Positions 62,935 through 64,000 of a stretch of 64,000 nucleotides of DNA are shown here, piece after piece. The stretch lies in the NCBI GenBank assembly GCA_036365455.1, contig JAWQUS010000010.1, forward strand, positions 22,244,501 through 22,308,500, given 5' to 3'. The DNA is from Macrosoma leucophasiata. Its lineage: Eukaryota; Arthropoda; Insecta; Lepidoptera; Hedylidae. The notes under the pieces were generated by a model, which was given only the letters and a program-made list of their open reading frames with translations, made no database searches and was not told the origin of the DNA. Position 1 is the first letter of the stretch, and every line of letters starts with the position of its first letter. A program made the position numbers and the translations under genes.

Positions 62935-63640
62935 GAGGTGCTGAGGAGCTTATACGAAAATGCCACTATGTCAGATCGTCTTCAGGATCAAAACTCGAAA
63001 CCTATCCAATTGCAGCGAGGTGTGAGGAAGAGAGATGTTATATCTCCGAATCTGTTCACCGCTGCATGGGCAGATGTCTTCAAGCTTCTGGACAGGAACG
63101 GACTCGGCATCAGCATTAACGGCGAGTACATCTCCCACTCAGATTTGTGGATGATAGTCGTGGACGTAGTCATAACTGGAAGAAATTGGCACAATGATTA
63201 ATGGCCTCAGAAGGGCCTCCCAACGAGTGGACCTTAAAATGTACATGGACAAGACGATGATCATGTCAAATGTCGGAACAATTTCGTAAGAGGTCAGACG
63301 TCGAATCCAATTCGGTTGCGCAGCGTTCGGAAAGCTGCGATACATCTTCTCGTACGACTTACCTAAACTTACCTGTCTCAAGAAAAAGGTCTTTAACCAG
63401 TGAGTGTTGCCAGTGCTGACATATGGAACAGAAAGGTGGTCGCTCACTATGGGCCGCACAGAAGGCTCAAGGTCATGCTGAGAGCAATAGAGAGAGCTAT
63501 GCTTGGAGTTTCTCTGCGAGATCGAATTAGAAATAAAAGCGAGACTATTAGGTACTACTAGATTTTGAGCTATGTGGGCAGGGCATATAGCTGGAAGAAC
63601 TGACGGTCATTGGGGCAGAAGAGTTCTCGAGTGGGGGAGG
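62935..63640 (+). pseudogene. RTE-type LINE reverse transcriptase relic
   Basis: Fragments in shifting frames follow the RTE order: LRSLYENATMSD, GVRKRDVISPNLFTAA, an LRFVDD catalytic box (63138-63155, in another frame), KMYMDKT, VLPVLTYGTERWSLTMG and RAIERAMLGVSLRDRIRN. Several frameshifts and stops make it dead. With 57136-57616 it shows at least two RTE insertions, in opposite orientation. Confidence 0.78.
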
Positions 63641-63659
63641 GGGAGGGTGCGGGAGAAAA

Positions 63660-63880
63660 TACGTGTGACACACACTCACACTACAAAAATCGTCTATTAC
63701 TACGAATCTCACACCTTGACTTTAACAAAACACATAAACAATTTCACGCACTCATTAAAATTTAAATATCTAGGCGACAGGCATAGGACCATTTGGTCTT
63801 GTACTTTGACAGAGGGGAAAGCGTGCATATGGCTACTCCCCTCCAGTCCGCCGCGGCCGGTGGCCCGTGTTGCTCTATGG
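63660..63880 (+). mobile_element. MITE-G, copy 3 (right end complete)
   Basis: acactacaaaaatcgtctat, ctaggcgacaggcataggac, gacagaggggaaagcgtgca and the terminal block ctccagtccgccgcggccgg ... gttgctctatgg. It replaces the expected end of the RTE relic, so it probably inserted there. Confidence 0.78.
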
Positions 63881-64000
63881 TTGGCGCCAACGTGTGGAGC
63901 CGGCCTTATCCTTGTATGCATCCTTGATGTCACTTGCGGATCGTGACCTATCACAGTGACATCTTCCCTTTGTCTTATAAGCTCAGTTTAACCCAAAAAT
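63881..64000. other. Window end, nothing recognised
   Basis: No feature supported. Confidence 0.4.

Overview
This 64 kb window looks like gene-poor, AT-rich nuclear DNA from a moth or butterfly (Lepidoptera). No bacterial operons, rRNA genes or CRISPR arrays are visible. The lepidopteran assignment is inferred from its repeats: a Mag-type Ty3/gypsy element with 118-bp LTRs, a TED/gypsy-type errantivirus, dispersed repeats ending in GCCCAGCAGTGGGACGTA, the 'gcaagttggactcgggcaag' interspersed repeat, and non-LTR elements bounded by (TAA)n. I cannot name the species.

Only one convincing host gene is present: a complete single-exon amnionless (AMN) homologue at 11064-12362 (+), the membrane-anchor subunit of the cubilin-type endocytic receptor. 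A full-length young Mag-like retrotransposon (12503-17116, minus strand, uninterrupted gag-pol frame, 5-bp target duplication, LTRs differing at one position) sits 140 bp past its stop codon.

The rest is a nest of mobile elements. 0-10.4 kb: a 58-bp tandem repeat, SINEs, one tRNA-like unit and a duplicated segment carrying a tiny retroposed insert. 17.6-25.5 kb: a MITE, a 1.46-kb hAT-type element with TIRs and 8-bp TSD, LINE remnants and a (TAA)n-flanked LINE cluster. 27.9-32.2 kb: an internally deleted errantivirus (28096-31985) with two identical LTRs, inserted with a CGCG duplication into one of two tandem 220-bp repeats; the second repeat preserves the empty site. 34.4-36.4 kb: a tandem pair of LINE-tailed repeats followed by four ~307-bp units that each hold a tRNA-like gene on the minus strand. 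37.1-41.8 kb: more (TAA)n-linked LINE pieces, a template-switch palindrome and a Tc1/pogo-type element with a decayed transposase start. 42-50 kb: mostly SINE copies and LINE tails. 50.4-51.6 kb: a second four-unit tRNA-like array, in the opposite orientation. 52-64 kb: SINEs, inverted repeats, RTE-type LINE relics and one small unidentified reading frame (56414-56794).

For brevity the families are labelled: SINE-A (starts ACTGGTGGTAGAGCTCCAGT, A-rich tail, ~285 bp), SINE-B (tRNA-like head CTGCCTCGGTAGCCTAGTGG, ~300 bp), SINE-C (tRNA-like head then ACAAATATTTG, ~150 bp), repeat D (TACTCGGTTAAGCG to GCCCAGCAGTGGGACGTA, ~320 bp), repeat E (~307-bp tRNA-like unit), MITE-F (TIR CCCCCTTATTCATAAACGTA), MITE-G (TIR CCATAGAGCAAC), repeat H and repeat I (LINE-tail-like), repeat J (~240 bp). 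The labels are mine. No database search was possible, so family names rest on visible structure and recalled motifs.
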